DNA of 64,000 bases from Pseudomonas sp. PDM04 (GCF_014851765.1 NZ_JACVAI010000001.1:682001-746000), one strand, 5' to 3'. Shown: positions 1-9,572, numbered from the stretch's first letter. Notes: generated by a model from the sequence alone, not told the origin. Numbers and translations are program-made.

Positions 1-510
1 CGTGTTGTCCATGAACGCTTCGTCCACGACCAGCCAGCCGCCGCGCTGGGCCAGCCGGGAATGCCAGTCGAGCAGACGCTCCGGGGTCAGGTGCAGGCCG
101 GTGGGATTGTTGGGATTGACCACCACCAGCACATCGAGGCTGTCGATGAAAAAGTCGACTTCCTGCTCCACCACTTCGCGCACGATGTAGCCACTGCGGC
201 GCCAGGCTTGCGCATGCTCGGCGTAACACGGCGACAGCACACCGACCTTGCCTGCGCGACGCAGGCGTGGCAGCAACTGGATCGCCATTTGCGAGCCCGC
301 CACCGGCAGTACCTGCGCGGTGCCGTAGTACTCGCAGGCGGCCTGCTCCAGACCGTCATCGGTTTCCGGCAATCGCGCCCAGGCACGCAGTGCAATTTCC
401 GGGACCGCAAATGGCCAGGGCGCGAGGCCGCTGGACAGGTCGAGCCAATCGGCTTCGGCAATGCCGTATTCGAGCGCCGCCTTGCGCAACCGTCCACCGT
501 GTTCAAGCAT
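1..510 (-). CDS. cobC: Threonine-phosphate decarboxylase CobC, N-terminal part (runs off window)
   Basis: Pyridoxal-phosphate aminotransferase-fold enzyme that makes the (R)-1-amino-2-propanol phosphate used to build the lower-loop linker of cobalamin. Only the first 170 codons are in the window. They begin [12 protein letters not shown] and reach the fold-type I motif NPNNPTG, where the conserved Asn contacts PLP. The catalytic lysine lies outside. The start ATG (complement of 508-510) overlaps the end of cobD by 8 bases, so the two are probably translationally coupled. It is the last visible gene of the cobO-cobB-bluB-cobD-cobC operon. Identification rests on the motif and on operon position. 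Confidence 0.9.
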   Translation of the reverse strand, partial: MLEHGGRLRKAALEYGIAEADWLDLSSGLAPWPFAVPEIALRAWARLPETDDGLEQAACEYYGTAQVLPVAGSQMAIQLLPRLRRAGKVGVLSPCYAEHAQAWRRSGYIVREVVEQEVDFFIDSLDVLVVVNPNNPTGLHLTPERLLDWHSRLAQRGGWLVVDEAFMDNT

Positions 511-1411
511 AAAATTCAGCCCCCACGCACAGAATCAGCAGCCATAACCATACCCCGCGCTGGACCAATTGCCAGCCTCGATCAATGGCGTCGGCATCCG
601 CCGGCACACCTTCGCCCAATGGCGGGCGCTGGTGCAGTTCACCGTGATAAATCGCCGCCCCACCCAACTCGACCCCGAGCGCCCCGGCACCCGCCGCCAT
701 GACCGGGCCGGCGTTCGGGCTGTCCCAGGTCGGGCCTTGCGTGCGCCAGCACTTCAACGCGAGTCGGGTGTTACCCAGCAGCGCATACGTCAAGGCCACC
801 AGCCGGGCCGGAATATAGTTGAGCACGTCGTCGATCTTCGCCGCCGCCCAGCCGAAACGTTCGAAACGTTCGTTGCGATAGCCCCACATCGCGTCCAGCG
901 TATTGCTCAAGCGGTAGAGCACCACACCGGGCGCGCCAGCCACGACAAACCAGAACAAGGCGGCGAACACCGCGTCGCTGCCGTTTTCCAGGACCGACTC
1001 GGTGGCGGCACGGGCGACTTCGGTCGAGTCCAGTTCGCTGGTCTGGCGACTGACCAGATACCCGACCCGCTGGCGCGCCAACTCCAGATCGTCACTGCGC
1101 AAAGCCTTGGCTACCGGCTCGACGTGTTCACCCAGACTGCGCAGGCCGAGGGCGCAATACAGCGCAACAATCTCGACGATCCAACCGACATAAGGCGCCC
1201 AGGAAAACGCCGTGGCCAGCAGGGTCAGCGGTATGACCGCAATGACCCAGGCCGTGACACCGTGGCTGCGCCAGCCACGACCACCGCCATTGAAACGTTG
1301 TTCGATGCGATCGGCAAAACGACCGAACGCCACCAGCGGATGCCAGCGCCTGGGTTCACCCAGCAGCGCATCCAGCGCCACGGCGGCGACACTCAACAAC
1401 GCCACACTCAT
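503..1411 (-). CDS. cobD: Adenosylcobinamide-phosphate synthase CobD/CbiB
   Basis: Integral membrane enzyme that attaches aminopropanol (phosphate) to adenosylcobyric acid to give adenosylcobinamide (phosphate). The 302-residue product starts [20 protein letters not shown], a typical CbiB beginning with a hydrophobic segment followed by [13 protein letters not shown]. Several more hydrophobic stretches follow, including one at the C-terminus. An upstream in-frame start would add five residues, but the ATG at 1411 forms an ATGA overlap with the bluB stop, which I take as the real start. The neighbouring cobC product supplies its co-substrate. Confidence 0.93.
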   Translation of the reverse strand: MSVALLSVAAVALDALLGEPRRWHPLVAFGRFADRIEQRFNGGGRGWRSHGVTAWVIAVIPLTLLATAFSWAPYVGWIVEIVALYCALGLRSLGEHVEPVAKALRSDDLELARQRVGYLVSRQTSELDSTEVARAATESVLENGSDAVFAALFWFVVAGAPGVVLYRLSNTLDAMWGYRNERFERFGWAAAKIDDVLNYIPARLVALTYALLGNTRLALKCWRTQGPTWDSPNAGPVMAAGAGALGVELGGAAIYHGELHQRPPLGEGVPADADAIDRGWQLVQRGVWLWLLILCVGAEFYA

Positions 1412-2058
1412 TGACTCACTCCCCAAAAATTCTCATACAGCAATTCGCTCAGCGGACGCTCCTGCGCCCAACCTTCGAGGACCAGCATCGGCGCCGGATA
1501 GAACGCCTTGACCGGTCCCAGGCACAGGATCGCCAGGGGTTTGGCCCCGGCGGGCAAACCCAGCAGGTCGGCCAGTGCCTGCGGTTCGAACAACGAGACC
1601 CAGCCCATGCCGAGCCCTTCGGCACGGGAGGCCAGCCACAGGTTCTGGATCGCGCAGGACAATGAAGCCATGTCCATTTCCGGCAGCGTGCGGCGACCGA
1701 AAATATGCCGTTCGCGATCGTCCATCAACGCGGCAACCAGCACCTCGGCGCAATCGTTGATCCCTTCGACTTTCAGCTTCATGAACTCGTCGCTGCGCTC
1801 GCCGAGGGCTTGCGCCGTACGCACGCGCTCCTCCTCCACCAGCGACTGGATCTGGCCGCGCAGGTGGCGATCGCTGATGCGGATAAACCGCCAGGGCTGC
1901 ATCAGGCCGACGCTGGGCGCCTGGTGCGCGGCTTCGAGCAGGCGCCTCAATTGCGCAGGTTCGACGGTGCCGCCGCTGAAATGGCGCATGTCACGGCGTT
2001 CGGCGATGGCTCGATAGACGGCCGCGCGTTCGTCCTCGGAGAAGGCGTTGTCGCTCAT
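1408..2058 (-). CDS. bluB: 5,6-dimethylbenzimidazole synthase BluB
   Basis: Oxygen-dependent flavin-destroying enzyme that converts reduced FMN into 5,6-dimethylbenzimidazole, the lower axial base of cobalamin. The 216-residue protein has the nitroreductase fold, with [11 protein letters not shown] near residue 22 (the FMN-binding BluB signature) and [12 protein letters not shown] near residue 150. Its start overlaps the cobB stop (ATGA) and its stop overlaps the cobD start. Its presence implies aerobic synthesis of true B12. The sequence just upstream of the start is REPIN-derived and has no strong Shine-Dalgarno, so translation may depend on coupling to cobB. Confidence 0.95.
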   Translation of the reverse strand: MSDNAFSEDERAAVYRAIAERRDMRHFSGGTVEPAQLRRLLEAAHQAPSVGLMQPWRFIRISDRHLRGQIQSLVEEERVRTAQALGERSDEFMKLKVEGINDCAEVLVAALMDDRERHIFGRRTLPEMDMASLSCAIQNLWLASRAEGLGMGWVSLFEPQALADLLGLPAGAKPLAILCLGPVKAFYPAPMLVLEGWAQERPLSELLYENFWGVSQ

Positions 2059-3437
2059 GGCCGCTTCGCGAGCAGACTCGCTGCCTCAGGGGCGGGATGA
2101 TGCATTGTGGCAGCAGGCTGGCTCGCGAAAGCGCTCTCACGGTCCGGCGCAAACAGCGCGGCCACGGCCGAGGGGTTCGATGGAAAGTAAAAATGCACAT
2201 AAGAGGCGGTCATCCGCCCCTCACGAAAAACCGCCTCCGCGCCACGCCCGCCGTTCGGGCTCAGGCCACGGGCAATCGGCGTCAGTTCGGTGGTGGTCAA
2301 CGAATGATGGTAGGTGTGTCCGCGCAGTGAACCTTCCGGCAACTCGACCGCCTGCAACGCCAGCGCCGCCATGCGTTTCTGCATCACGGCATCCCCCGCC
2401 AGCAAGCCCACCAGCTCAGCGCGAGTGCCCTCGACATCGGTCAGCGAATCGAGCAGGTACAACATGCCGCCACACTCGGCCAGCAACGGCTTGCCCGCTG
2501 CGTGGTGAGCGCGGATCGCATCGAGCATCGGGGTGTTTTGCGCCAGCGCCACGTGGTGCAGCTCCGGGTAACCGCCCGGCAGATAGAGGCTCTCGGCCGG
2601 GGGCAGTTGCGTGTCGCGGATCGGCGAGAAAAAGGACAATTGGGCTCCCATGGCCCGCAACAGATCCAGGCTGGCGCCGTACGTGAACGCGAACGCTTCG
2701 TCGCGCGCCACGGCAATGCGCACGCCGGCCAGCAACGGCTCGGCGACGAATACCTCGGGCGCAGCGAATTGCACGGCGGGCGGCAGCGCGACCTCGCAAC
2801 TGCTGGCCAACGCCTCGGCGGCGGCATCGAGGCGCAGATCGAGGTCGTTCAGCTCGCTGGCCTGGACCAGGCCGAGGTGGCGGCTCGGCAGCTCGATCCC
2901 GGTTTCCCGGGACAAGGCGCCGTACCAGCGCAGACCTTCGGTCAGGCTGCCTTCCAGCAATTGCGCATGGCGCAAGGTGCCGACCCGGTTGGCCAATACG
3001 CCGGCGAACGGCAGGTCTGCCTGATACTTCGCCAGGCCCAACGCCAGGGCACCGAAGGTCTGCGCCATCGCCGTGCCGTCGATCACCCCGAGCACCGGCA
3101 CACCGAAATGCCGCGCCAGGTCGGCGCTGGACGGCGTGCCGTCGAACAGGCCCATGACACCTTCGATGAGAATCAGGTCCGCTTCGGCGGCCGCTTCCCA
3201 CAACAAGCGACGACTTTCCTGTTCGCCGACCATCCACATGTCCAGTTGATACACCGGCGCGCCACTGGCGCGCTCAAGGATCATCGGGTCAAGAAAATCC
3301 GGACCGCACTTGAACACACGCACCTTGCGCCCCTGATTGCGGTGCAATCGGGCCAGTGCGGCGGTGACGGTGGTCTTGCCCTGGCCGGAGGCCGGCGCGG
3401 CAATCAATACCGCCGGGCAATGACGTGGCTCACTCAC
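2055..3437 (-). CDS. cobB: Cobyrinate / hydrogenobyrinate a,c-diamide synthase CobB
   Basis: ATP- and glutamine-dependent amidase that converts the a and c carboxylates of (hydrogeno)cobyrinate to amides. The 460-residue protein starts with GTG, which overlaps the cobO stop (GTGA). It has a P-loop-like ASGQGKTT at residues 16-23, and a C-terminal glutamine amidotransferase domain with the nucleophile Cys322 in AECGG. The last roughly 25-30 codons, after the normal VHFYFPSNP ending, coincide with two inverted REP sequences. They encode a low-complexity tail rich in Ala and Ser that looks acquired and not part of the fold. Confidence 0.94.
   Translation of the reverse strand: MSEPRHCPAVLIAAPASGQGKTTVTAALARLHRNQGRKVRVFKCGPDFLDPMILERASGAPVYQLDMWMVGEQESRRLLWEAAAEADLILIEGVMGLFDGTPSSADLARHFGVPVLGVIDGTAMAQTFGALALGLAKYQADLPFAGVLANRVGTLRHAQLLEGSLTEGLRWYGALSRETGIELPSRHLGLVQASELNDLDLRLDAAAEALASSCEVALPPAVQFAAPEVFVAEPLLAGVRIAVARDEAFAFTYGASLDLLRAMGAQLSFFSPIRDTQLPPAESLYLPGGYPELHHVALAQNTPMLDAIRAHHAAGKPLLAECGGMLYLLDSLTDVEGTRAELVGLLAGDAVMQKRMAALALQAVELPEGSLRGHTYHHSLTTTELTPIARGLSPNGGRGAEAVFREGRMTASYVHFYFPSNPSAVAALFAPDRESAFASQPAATMHHPAPEAASLLAKRP
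2063..2134. repeat. REPIN embedded in the 3' end of cobB
   Basis: Two REP-like motifs in opposite orientation, cttcgcgagcagactcgctg and, about 30 bases later, gcaggctggctcgcgaaagc, match the intergenic REP core seen elsewhere in this window. Unlike those copies, this pair is translated as the C-terminal tail of CobB and ends 5 bases before the bluB start codon. Confidence 0.8.
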
Positions 3438-4045
3438 AATTCGACGCCCTTTTGCGCTTTGATCCCGGCCTGGAAGGCGTGCTTGATCATGCCCATTTCC
3501 GTGACCGTGTCAGCCAGCTCGATCATCTCCGGCTTGGCGCCGCGGCCGGTCACCACCACATGCTGCATCGGCGGACGCGCCTGCAGGTCGCTGAGCACTT
3601 GGTCGAGGTCAAGGTAGCCGTGCTTGAGGGCGATGTTCAGCTCGTCCAGCACCACCAGGCCAATCGCCGGATCGCGCAGCAGTTCGCGGGACACCGCCCA
3701 CGCGGCTTCGGCCGCGGCGATGTCACGCTGGCGATCCTGGGTTTCCCAGGTAAAGCCTTCGCCCATCACATGGAAACGCACCTGCTCCGGGAAACGACGG
3801 AAAAACAATTCTTCGCCCGTGCTGTTGCGGCCCTTGATGAATTGCACCACGCCGCACTGCATGCCGTGCCCCATGGAACGGGCGAGCATGCCGAACGCCG
3901 AGCTGCTTTTGCCTTTGCCGTTGCCGGTCAGCACCAACAGCAGGCCGCATTCGTTCGGCGAGTTGGCGATGCGTTCGTCGATCACGGCTTTTTTACGCAG
4001 CATGCGCGCCAGGTGGCGTTCGTCACGATCAGGAGTATCAGTCAT
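3434..4045 (-). CDS. cobO: Cob(I)yrinic acid a,c-diamide adenosyltransferase CobO
   Basis: Transfers the 5'-deoxyadenosyl group from ATP to the reduced corrinoid. The 203-residue length and the P-loop GNGKGKSSSAFGM near residue 38 are diagnostic of the CobA/CobO family. I chose the ATG at 4045 (MTDTPDRDERHLARML) because it gives the family length. The open frame continues upstream to 4237 only by reading through the cobalamin riboswitch. CobO is first in the operon, and its stop overlaps the GTG start of cobB, so riboswitch control of cobO should govern all five genes. Confidence 0.95.
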   Translation of the reverse strand: MTDTPDRDERHLARMLRKKAVIDERIANSPNECGLLLVLTGNGKGKSSSAFGMLARSMGHGMQCGVVQFIKGRNSTGEELFFRRFPEQVRFHVMGEGFTWETQDRQRDIAAAEAAWAVSRELLRDPAIGLVVLDELNIALKHGYLDLDQVLSDLQARPPMQHVVVTGRGAKPEMIELADTVTEMGMIKHAFQAGIKAQKGVEL

Positions 4046-4138
4046 GGGAGCTCTCCGTTGAGGCTGGATAACGGCGGGCAGGCGCAAGAACAGACGGCAA
4101 GAAGCCTGGCATCGCCCACCGTGATGCCGCTGGATTGA

Positions 4139-4338
4139 ATCAGGCCGGTCTCCGGGCTCATGAGCGGCATGACACCTGACTGCGCGCCTTCCCATGTCGC
4201 GATCGACACAGTGGCTCAAAGCGCAGCGTTCACTCATTTACCGTTGCGGGGGCAGCGCCGGGATCGTGGTCGCTCATCAGTTGAACGCACTCACCGGCTT
4301 CCCTGTTTCACTCTATCAACCAGGGTCATAGAGCACCT
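4139..4338 (-). promoter_or_regulatory. Cobalamin (AdoCbl) riboswitch upstream of cobO
   Basis: Read on the minus strand, the leader begins with AGGTGCTCTATG, continues through GGGAAGCCGGTGAG, contains the B12 box GCTGCCCCCGCAACGGTA (complement of about 4240-4257), and ends with GAGCCCGGAGACCGGCCTGA. These are the conserved blocks of the cobalamin riboswitch in the right order. It sits about 95 bases upstream of the cobO start, so adenosylcobalamin should switch the operon off. The exact ends are approximate. Confidence 0.95.
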
Positions 4339-4509
4339 GAAACAAGCCGCGAAGGTTAGAGGGTTGGGAATGGAGCGTCAATTAAAGCCGGGACGCCGAT
4401 GGGCGAATAACTGCCGCTGATCAATAAAGTGACGCCAATCTTGTGCCACACTTCCAGCAGTGATATCAAAGAGCCACAACCCCACATCACAAGAACAAGG
4501 GTGAGCCCC

Positions 4510-5094
4510 ATGCAAGGCATGATCATCAGCAATCCGCGACTGGAATTCCTGCGCCCGCTGCTGGAACGCTGGTTTGACTGTATTGACCGCTACAACGCCG
4601 TGCGCGGCGATAACGACACGCCTTACTGGTACGACGAAAAAGCCAACCTTGGCGTGCTCTCGGCCGCTGCCTGGATGGCCGAAATGGTCACCCTGCAAAA
4701 CACCCAGACCCGTAAACAGATCGAAGACGGCGAACGCAACGCCCGCGCCGACCTGCTCATCGCATCGAGCGAGGCGCGCGCCTATCTTCAAGCGACCCAG
4801 CGCTGGCCACGGGTCAACGGACTGAACCTGACACAGGCGCTGGCAGAAATCACCAGCGACGCCAAGCGCATCAGCTACAGCAGCGACCTGAAACTGGGCT
4901 GCCTGTTCGTGGCGCCACAAAAGGCCCAGCACGGTGCCACGCCGGAAGAGCTGCAGGACATGGTCGACGACCTGCAGAAGGAAAACACCTGCGCCGTGGC
5001 CTGGTATTTCCCCTATGCCTACCGCAAGTTGCACAACGAAGCGGGCAACTACCATCCCGGCATCGCCGTGCTGCTCAAGGAGGCCCGCGGCTGA
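4510..5094 (+). CDS. Conserved-looking hypothetical protein, 194 aa
   Basis: I do not recognise a family. The frame is open with good pseudomonad codon use. I start it at the ATG (MQGMIISNPRLEFLRPLLE) because the upstream extension looks non-coding; an in-frame GTG lies three codons earlier. There is no signal peptide or membrane segment. The protein is mixed, with many acidic and basic residues and several aromatic-rich stretches (WFDCIDRY, TPYWYDEK, AWYFPYAY), which suggests a soluble cytoplasmic fold. It stands alone between the cobalamin riboswitch and a dehydrogenase gene on the same strand. Confidence 0.8.
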   Translation: MQGMIISNPRLEFLRPLLERWFDCIDRYNAVRGDNDTPYWYDEKANLGVLSAAAWMAEMVTLQNTQTRKQIEDGERNARADLLIASSEARAYLQATQRWPRVNGLNLTQALAEITSDAKRISYSSDLKLGCLFVAPQKAQHGATPEELQDMVDDLQKENTCAVAWYFPYAYRKLHNEAGNYHPGIAVLLKEARG

Positions 5095-5162
5095 ACGGTT
5101 GAACCATCACGGGCTTGCGCTTCTCTACTGATCAGATCACTGCATCCAGAGGGAAGATCAGT

Positions 5163-6476
5163 ATGCGCAAGCCTCAGCTCGTTTTCGTCATCGCACTCGC
5201 CGGAGGGCTCACCGCCTGCGGTGAAACTTCCAGCCTGCAAGTCTCCGACGGCACCGGCCCGTCACCCCAGTTGCCGGAACCGAACAAGACCCTGATCCCG
5301 ACGATGAACATCGCCCCGGCCATCGGCTGGCCGAACGGCACGAAACCCACGGCGGCGACAGGCACTCAGGTGGCCGCGTTTGCCGAAGGCCTCGATCATC
5401 CGCGCTGGTTGTACGTGCTGCCCAACGGCGACGTGCTGGTCGCCGAAACCAACGCACCGCCCAAACCCGATGACGGCAAAGGCATCAAAGGCTGGATCAC
5501 CGAAAAAGTCATGAGCCGCGCCGGCGCCGGAGTTCCCAGCCCGAACCGGATCACCCTGTTGCGGGACAAGGACCACGACGGCATCGCCGAAACCCGCACG
5601 GTGTTCCTGGAAAACCTCAATTCGCCCTTCGGCATGACCCTGGTCGGCACTGACCTGTACGTCGCCGACACCGACCGCCTGTTGCGTTTCCACTATGAAG
5701 AGGGCGACACAGCGATCAAGTCGCAGCCGATCAAAGTGGCGGACCTGCCCGGCGGCACGCTGAATCACCACTGGACCAAAAACGTCATCGCCAGCAAGGA
5801 CGGCAGCAAGCTGTATGTCACCGTAGGCTCCAACAGCAACGTCGCCGAAAACGGCATGGACAAGGAAGAAGGCCGCGCCGCGATCTGGGAAGTGGACCGC
5901 GCCACCGGCAATCACCGGATCTTCGCCTCGGGCCTGCGCAACCCCAATGGCATGGCCTGGGAACCCCAGAGCGGCGCCCTGTGGACAGCGGTCAACGAGC
6001 GCGATGAAATTGGCAGCGACCTGGTCCCGGACTACATCACCTCCGTCAAGGACGGTGCCTTCTATGGTTGGCCGTTCAGTTATTACGGTCAGCACGTCGA
6101 CGTGCGTGTCCAGCCGCAAAACCCGGACCTGGTCGCCAAGGCCATCGCACCGGACTACGCGGTCGGCCCACATACCGCTTCGCTGGGCCTGACGTTTGCC
6201 GAAGGCAACACGCTGCCGGCGCAGTTCAAGGAAGGCGCGTTCATTGGTCAGCACGGCTCGTGGAACCGCAAGCCCCACAGTGGCTACAAGGTGATATTCG
6301 TGCCGTTCAGCGCCGGCAAACCGAACGGCGCACCGATTGATGTGCTCACCGGTTTCCTCAATGACAAGGAGGAGGCCATGGGGCGGCCGGTTGGCGTGGT
6401 CATTGACCGCCAGGGCGATCTGCTGGTGGCCGATGATGTGGGGAACAAGGTGTGGCGAGTGTCGGCGGTCAAGTAG
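5163..6476 (+). CDS. PQQ-dependent sugar/sorbosone dehydrogenase-like lipoprotein
   Basis: The 437-residue product begins [15 protein letters not shown] and has a lipobox (LTAC followed by G) near residue 19, so it should be a lipoprotein facing the periplasm. The rest resembles the six-bladed soluble aldose/L-sorbosone dehydrogenase family: [21 protein letters not shown] near the start, LYVAD blades, [26 protein letters not shown], and a C-terminal [15 protein letters not shown]. The start at 5163 follows a purine-rich ribosome site (agagggaag). An upstream ATG at 5115 would spoil the signal peptide. The substrate cannot be told from sequence. Confidence 0.87.
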   Translation: MRKPQLVFVIALAGGLTACGETSSLQVSDGTGPSPQLPEPNKTLIPTMNIAPAIGWPNGTKPTAATGTQVAAFAEGLDHPRWLYVLPNGDVLVAETNAPPKPDDGKGIKGWITEKVMSRAGAGVPSPNRITLLRDKDHDGIAETRTVFLENLNSPFGMTLVGTDLYVADTDRLLRFHYEEGDTAIKSQPIKVADLPGGTLNHHWTKNVIASKDGSKLYVTVGSNSNVAENGMDKEEGRAAIWEVDRATGNHRIFASGLRNPNGMAWEPQSGALWTAVNERDEIGSDLVPDYITSVKDGAFYGWPFSYYGQHVDVRVQPQNPDLVAKAIAPDYAVGPHTASLGLTFAEGNTLPAQFKEGAFIGQHGSWNRKPHSGYKVIFVPFSAGKPNGAPIDVLTGFLNDKEEAMGRPVGVVIDRQGDLLVADDVGNKVWRVSAVK

Positions 6477-6601
6477 AGGCGATGCTGCAAGCGACAAGGC
6501 GGGCTTGCTCACGATAGCGGTGCGCCCGCCAGCCCTGCGGCCCCTGACCGATTGCATTCGAGCGCCGGCTCGCTTCGATGAGGCCGAGGCCGCCAGAACC
6601 T

Positions 6602-7255
6602 TCAGCGTTTACGGCAGAGGGTGAGCCCGTCTCCCAGCGGCAGCAGCGACAGATCCACGCGCGAGTCATCCTTCAGTACGCGATTGAGCGCCTGGATGGC
6701 TCGGGTGTCGGCGCTATCGGGCGCCTGTTCGAGCACCCGCCCACTCCAGAGCGTATTGTCGAACACCACCAGGCCACCCACGCGCAACAAGCGCAGGGCA
6801 TGCTCCAGGTAGTGGGGGTAATTGGCCTTGTCGGCATCGATGAAAGTCAAATCGAACTGCCCCGGCTCGTTCAGCCCCGCCAGGGTTTGCAGCGCGGGTG
6901 CCAGGCGCAGGTCAATCCGTGCGGCGAGCCCCGCTTCCTGCCAGTAGCGCCGCGCAGTGGCGTTGTAGTCACCGGGCACGTCGCAACAGATCAGGGAACC
7001 GTCCTCCGGCAATGCGGCGGCCATGCACAGGGCGCTGTAACCGGTGAAGGTGCCGACCTCCAGTAAACGCCTGGCCCCCATGAGCCTGACCAGCAATGCG
7101 AGGAACTGCCCCTGCTCCGGCGCCACCTGCCAGCGCGCCATGGGCAGCGCCTGGGTTTCGTCACGCAAGCGCTTGAGCAGCGGCGTCTCCCTCAGGGAGA
7201 CGTCGAGCAGGTATTGATACAGGGCATCATCGAGATTGAGCGTGCGAGCGGTCAT
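6602..7255 (-). CDS. Class I SAM-dependent O-methyltransferase
   Basis: A 217-residue protein of the caffeoyl-CoA/catechol O-methyltransferase family. SAM motif I is LLEVGTFTGYSALCMA near residue 62. FDLTFIDADKANY near residue 135 carries the metal-binding Asp residues, and VVFDNTLWSGRV follows. The whole length is the family's usual one, with no extra domain or signal peptide. It lies directly downstream of an NlpC/P60 gene on the same strand (15-base gap) and may be cotranscribed. The acceptor substrate is unknown. Confidence 0.92.
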   Translation of the reverse strand: MTARTLNLDDALYQYLLDVSLRETPLLKRLRDETQALPMARWQVAPEQGQFLALLVRLMGARRLLEVGTFTGYSALCMAAALPEDGSLICCDVPGDYNATARRYWQEAGLAARIDLRLAPALQTLAGLNEPGQFDLTFIDADKANYPHYLEHALRLLRVGGLVVFDNTLWSGRVLEQAPDSADTRAIQALNRVLKDDSRVDLSLLPLGDGLTLCRKR

Positions 7256-7270
7256 GACAACCTCTTCGGA

Positions 7271-7804
7271 CTAGGGGTTGCGCGCCAGATGCTCGGGTTG
7301 CAGGACGCGCTTGGCGCTGAGGTAAGCCTTCTGCCAATAGGCCTTGGACAAGCTGTCGAGCTTCACGGTGCCGCCCGTGGCCGGGGCATGGACGAAACGA
7401 CCTTCACCGACATAGATCCCGGCATGGCTGACTTGGGAACCGCCATTGGTGGCGAAGAACACCAGGTCACCACTTTGCAGGCCCTCCTTGCCGACGTCGG
7501 CCGCCTGCATGCTGATCATTTCACGGGTGGTGCGTGGCAGGGAAATGCCGGCGGCGTCGCGGTAGACGTAACCGATCAGGCCGCTGCAATCGAACCCGGA
7601 GTCCGGCGTGTTGCCGCCCCAGCGATAAGGCGTGCCCACCAGGCCCAACGCGCGAAACAACACGTCCTCGGCCTCGGGTGAAGACGGCTGCGGGGAACTG
7701 AAGACGATAGGTGCACGGACGACCGGAGCGGGCGGCGTGCGACTGGCGCAGGCACTGAGCAGCGCGGCGAGGACTATGAGTGTGAGGCGGGCCGACATCG
7801 TCAT
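7271..7804 (-). CDS. NlpC/P60 family cell-wall hydrolase, lipoprotein
   Basis: A 177-residue exported peptidase, probably a gamma-D-glutamyl-meso-diaminopimelate endopeptidase acting on stem peptides. It has a short signal peptide ending in the lipobox LLSAC near residue 19, then a Pro-rich linker and one NlpC/P60 domain. The catalytic Cys is in SGFDCSGLIGYV, the His in VSHAGIYVG, and the third polar residue in RFVHAP. Two start codons are possible, six bases apart. The next gene upstream on the same strand is a paralogue, separated by a terminator. Confidence 0.92.
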   Translation of the reverse strand: MTMSARLTLIVLAALLSACASRTPPAPVVRAPIVFSSPQPSSPEAEDVLFRALGLVGTPYRWGGNTPDSGFDCSGLIGYVYRDAAGISLPRTTREMISMQAADVGKEGLQSGDLVFFATNGGSQVSHAGIYVGEGRFVHAPATGGTVKLDSLSKAYWQKAYLSAKRVLQPEHLARNP

Positions 7805-7859
7805 AAGCAGAACATCCTGATCTGGCTGCGGCTTTTTTCTGCCCGATCGGCAGAAAAGA

Positions 7860-7888
7860 AAACCGCCTGCGCAGAACGCAGGCGGTTT
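7860..7888 (-). terminator. Rho-independent terminator after the second NlpC/P60 gene
   Basis: The stem AACCGCCTGCG / CGCAGGCGGTT has a CAGAA loop. On the minus strand it is followed by a TTTTCTTTTC run. A second small hairpin (TTTTCTGCC / GGCAGAAAA) lies just beyond it. Confidence 0.85.
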
Positions 7889-8024
7889 GCCATCAATAAT
7901 GGATCAGATTCTAGCGCCTATGGGGCAAACTTCAAGTAAGACTTTAAGTTCACCATGTAACCTGTCCGGCTACTCCCTTGCGGAGAAGCCTGGGTCACCA
8001 CCAGAAGTGGCGACCCATGCAGTA

Positions 8025-8654
8025 TTACTTGCGGGCGGTGACCACGGTCGGCGCCATGGCGAGTGCGCGCTTGGCTTCGATGAAGGTCTTGCTCCAGTAG
8101 CTGTCGCCCAGGCTGTCGACCCGGACACCACCGCTCTTGCGGCTGCTGGAGTGGATGAACTGGTTGTCGCCCAGGTAGATCCCGGCGTGACTGACACGAC
8201 CGCGACGACCGTTGGTAGCGAAGAACAGCAGGTCGCCCGGCTTGAGTGCGCTGCGGGACACCAGAGGCGCATCGACGTTGATCATTTCGCGAGTCGAACG
8301 GGGCAGGTTCATACCGGCCTCTTCACGAAACAGGTAACCGATGAAACCACTGCAATCGAAGCCGGCCTCGGAGGTGCCGCCGAAACGGTAACGAGTACCG
8401 ATCAGGGACATGCCGCGCTCAAGGATGCTGTCCGCCAGCACTGGAAGCTGGTACGACTTGCCGTCGGCGAAGTTGGCCAGTTCCTTGTCGGTTTCCAGTT
8501 CTTGCTGGAAACGCTGGGACGAAGATTGTGCAGTGACCGAATTGTTGCTGACCTGCTGTTGTGGAGCCTGCTCGGACACTGGAGAGTGAGCAGCGCAACC
8601 GAACAGCAGGGTAACGAGTGCGAGAGGCACGAGGGGTGCGAAGCGCTTTAGCAT
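8025..8654 (-). CDS. NlpC/P60 family cell-wall hydrolase, lipoprotein (paralogue)
   Basis: A 209-residue Spr/MepS-like endopeptidase. From the ATG at 8654 (MLKRFAPLVPLALV) the signal peptide ends in lipobox LLFGC, which is why I prefer this start to the upstream in-frame ATGs. A Ser/Gln-rich linker leads to the NlpC/P60 domain, with the catalytic Cys in AGFDCSGFIGYLF, the His in VSHAGIYLG, and QFIHSSS. The domain is clearly homologous to the gene at 7271-7804, so the two form a tandem pair, each with its own lipobox. They are separated by about 220 bases and a terminator. Confidence 0.92.
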   Translation of the reverse strand: MLKRFAPLVPLALVTLLFGCAAHSPVSEQAPQQQVSNNSVTAQSSSQRFQQELETDKELANFADGKSYQLPVLADSILERGMSLIGTRYRFGGTSEAGFDCSGFIGYLFREEAGMNLPRSTREMINVDAPLVSRSALKPGDLLFFATNGRRGRVSHAGIYLGDNQFIHSSSRKSGGVRVDSLGDSYWSKTFIEAKRALAMAPTVVTARK

Positions 8655-8867
8655 GGGCACGACCGTGGCTGATAGTTGTAAAGAAGCCGAGACTATGCCC
8701 GCTATCAACCTCATTTGCAAATTCAATCGAAACTTTTGTGACTTTTCGTTTTCCCGTTAACATCTAAGCGCTTAAGCCCCATTTAGACGCTTGCGCAGCC
8801 TGTACCCCATAGGAATGCGGGTTTACTGGCGCCTGAAATATGCCGAAAGTCGCGGAAAACGGGGGTC

Positions 8868-9572
8868 TTACCAGCCCAGCGTCTCTTTCAGGAACGGGAT
8901 GGTCAGCTTGCGCTGGGCTTGAAGGGAGGCTTGATCGAGCTGCTCGAGAAGGTCAAACAACGCACTCATGCTGCGAGTACCGCGGGTCAGGATGAAATGC
9001 CCGACTTCGTCGGTCAGGTGCAGGCCGCGGCGGGAAGCGCGCAACTGCAAGGCGCGCAATTTGTCTTCGTCAGACAGGGGGCGCATCTGGAAGATCAGGG
9101 CCAGGGTCAGGCGCGACTTGAGGTCGGCCAGCTTCACCGGCAACTCACGTGGAGAGGTCGATGCCGCGATCAGCAGCCGCCGTCCACTGTCACGCAGACG
9201 GTTGAACAGATGAAACAGCGCTTCTTCCCAATCCGCACGCCCGGCAACTGCCTGCAGATCGTCCAGACAGACCAGTTCGTATTGTTCGAGGTTGTCGAGG
9301 ATTTCGACGCCGCGATCCAGCAGCTCGGCCAACGGCAGGTACACCGCCGGCTCCCCCATCTGTTCGAAGCGCAGGCAGGCCGCCTGCAACAGATGCGTGC
9401 GCCCTACCCCATGCTTGCCCCAAAGGTAAATCAGGCTTTCGGTCCAGCCGGCGTCGGCTTCGCAAAGTCGCTCGACATAGCCGAGTGCAGCGGCATTAGC
9501 GCCTGGGTAGTAGTTGATAAAGGTGGCGTCATCACGCAGACGCACACCTAGGGGCAGCTGAATCGGTTTCAT
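8868..9572 (-). CDS. hda: DnaA regulatory inactivator Hda
   Basis: A DnaA-like AAA+ protein that, bound to the DNA-loaded beta clamp, stimulates hydrolysis of DnaA-ATP and so resets initiation. The 234-residue protein has the clamp-binding motif QLPLGV at residues 5-10, a Walker A GKHGVGRT at 52-59 (Arg replaces the usual Lys, as in Hda proteins), and Walker B LVCLDDLQAV. It lacks DnaA's DNA-binding domain, which separates it from DnaA. It follows the PerM-type permease gene on the same strand. Confidence 0.96.
   Translation of the reverse strand: MKPIQLPLGVRLRDDATFINYYPGANAAALGYVERLCEADAGWTESLIYLWGKHGVGRTHLLQAACLRFEQMGEPAVYLPLAELLDRGVEILDNLEQYELVCLDDLQAVAGRADWEEALFHLFNRLRDSGRRLLIAASTSPRELPVKLADLKSRLTLALIFQMRPLSDEDKLRALQLRASRRGLHLTDEVGHFILTRGTRSMSALFDLLEQLDQASLQAQRKLTIPFLKETLGW

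Noticed and set aside
4046..4237. N-terminal extension of CobO to 267 residues
   Set aside because: The added codons read through the cobalamin riboswitch; the internal ATG gives the family length.
6496..6525. REP-like gcgggcttgctcacgatagc after the sugar dehydrogenase gene
   Set aside because: It has only part of the REP core and no inverted partner, so I did not list it as a repeat, although it may be a decayed copy.
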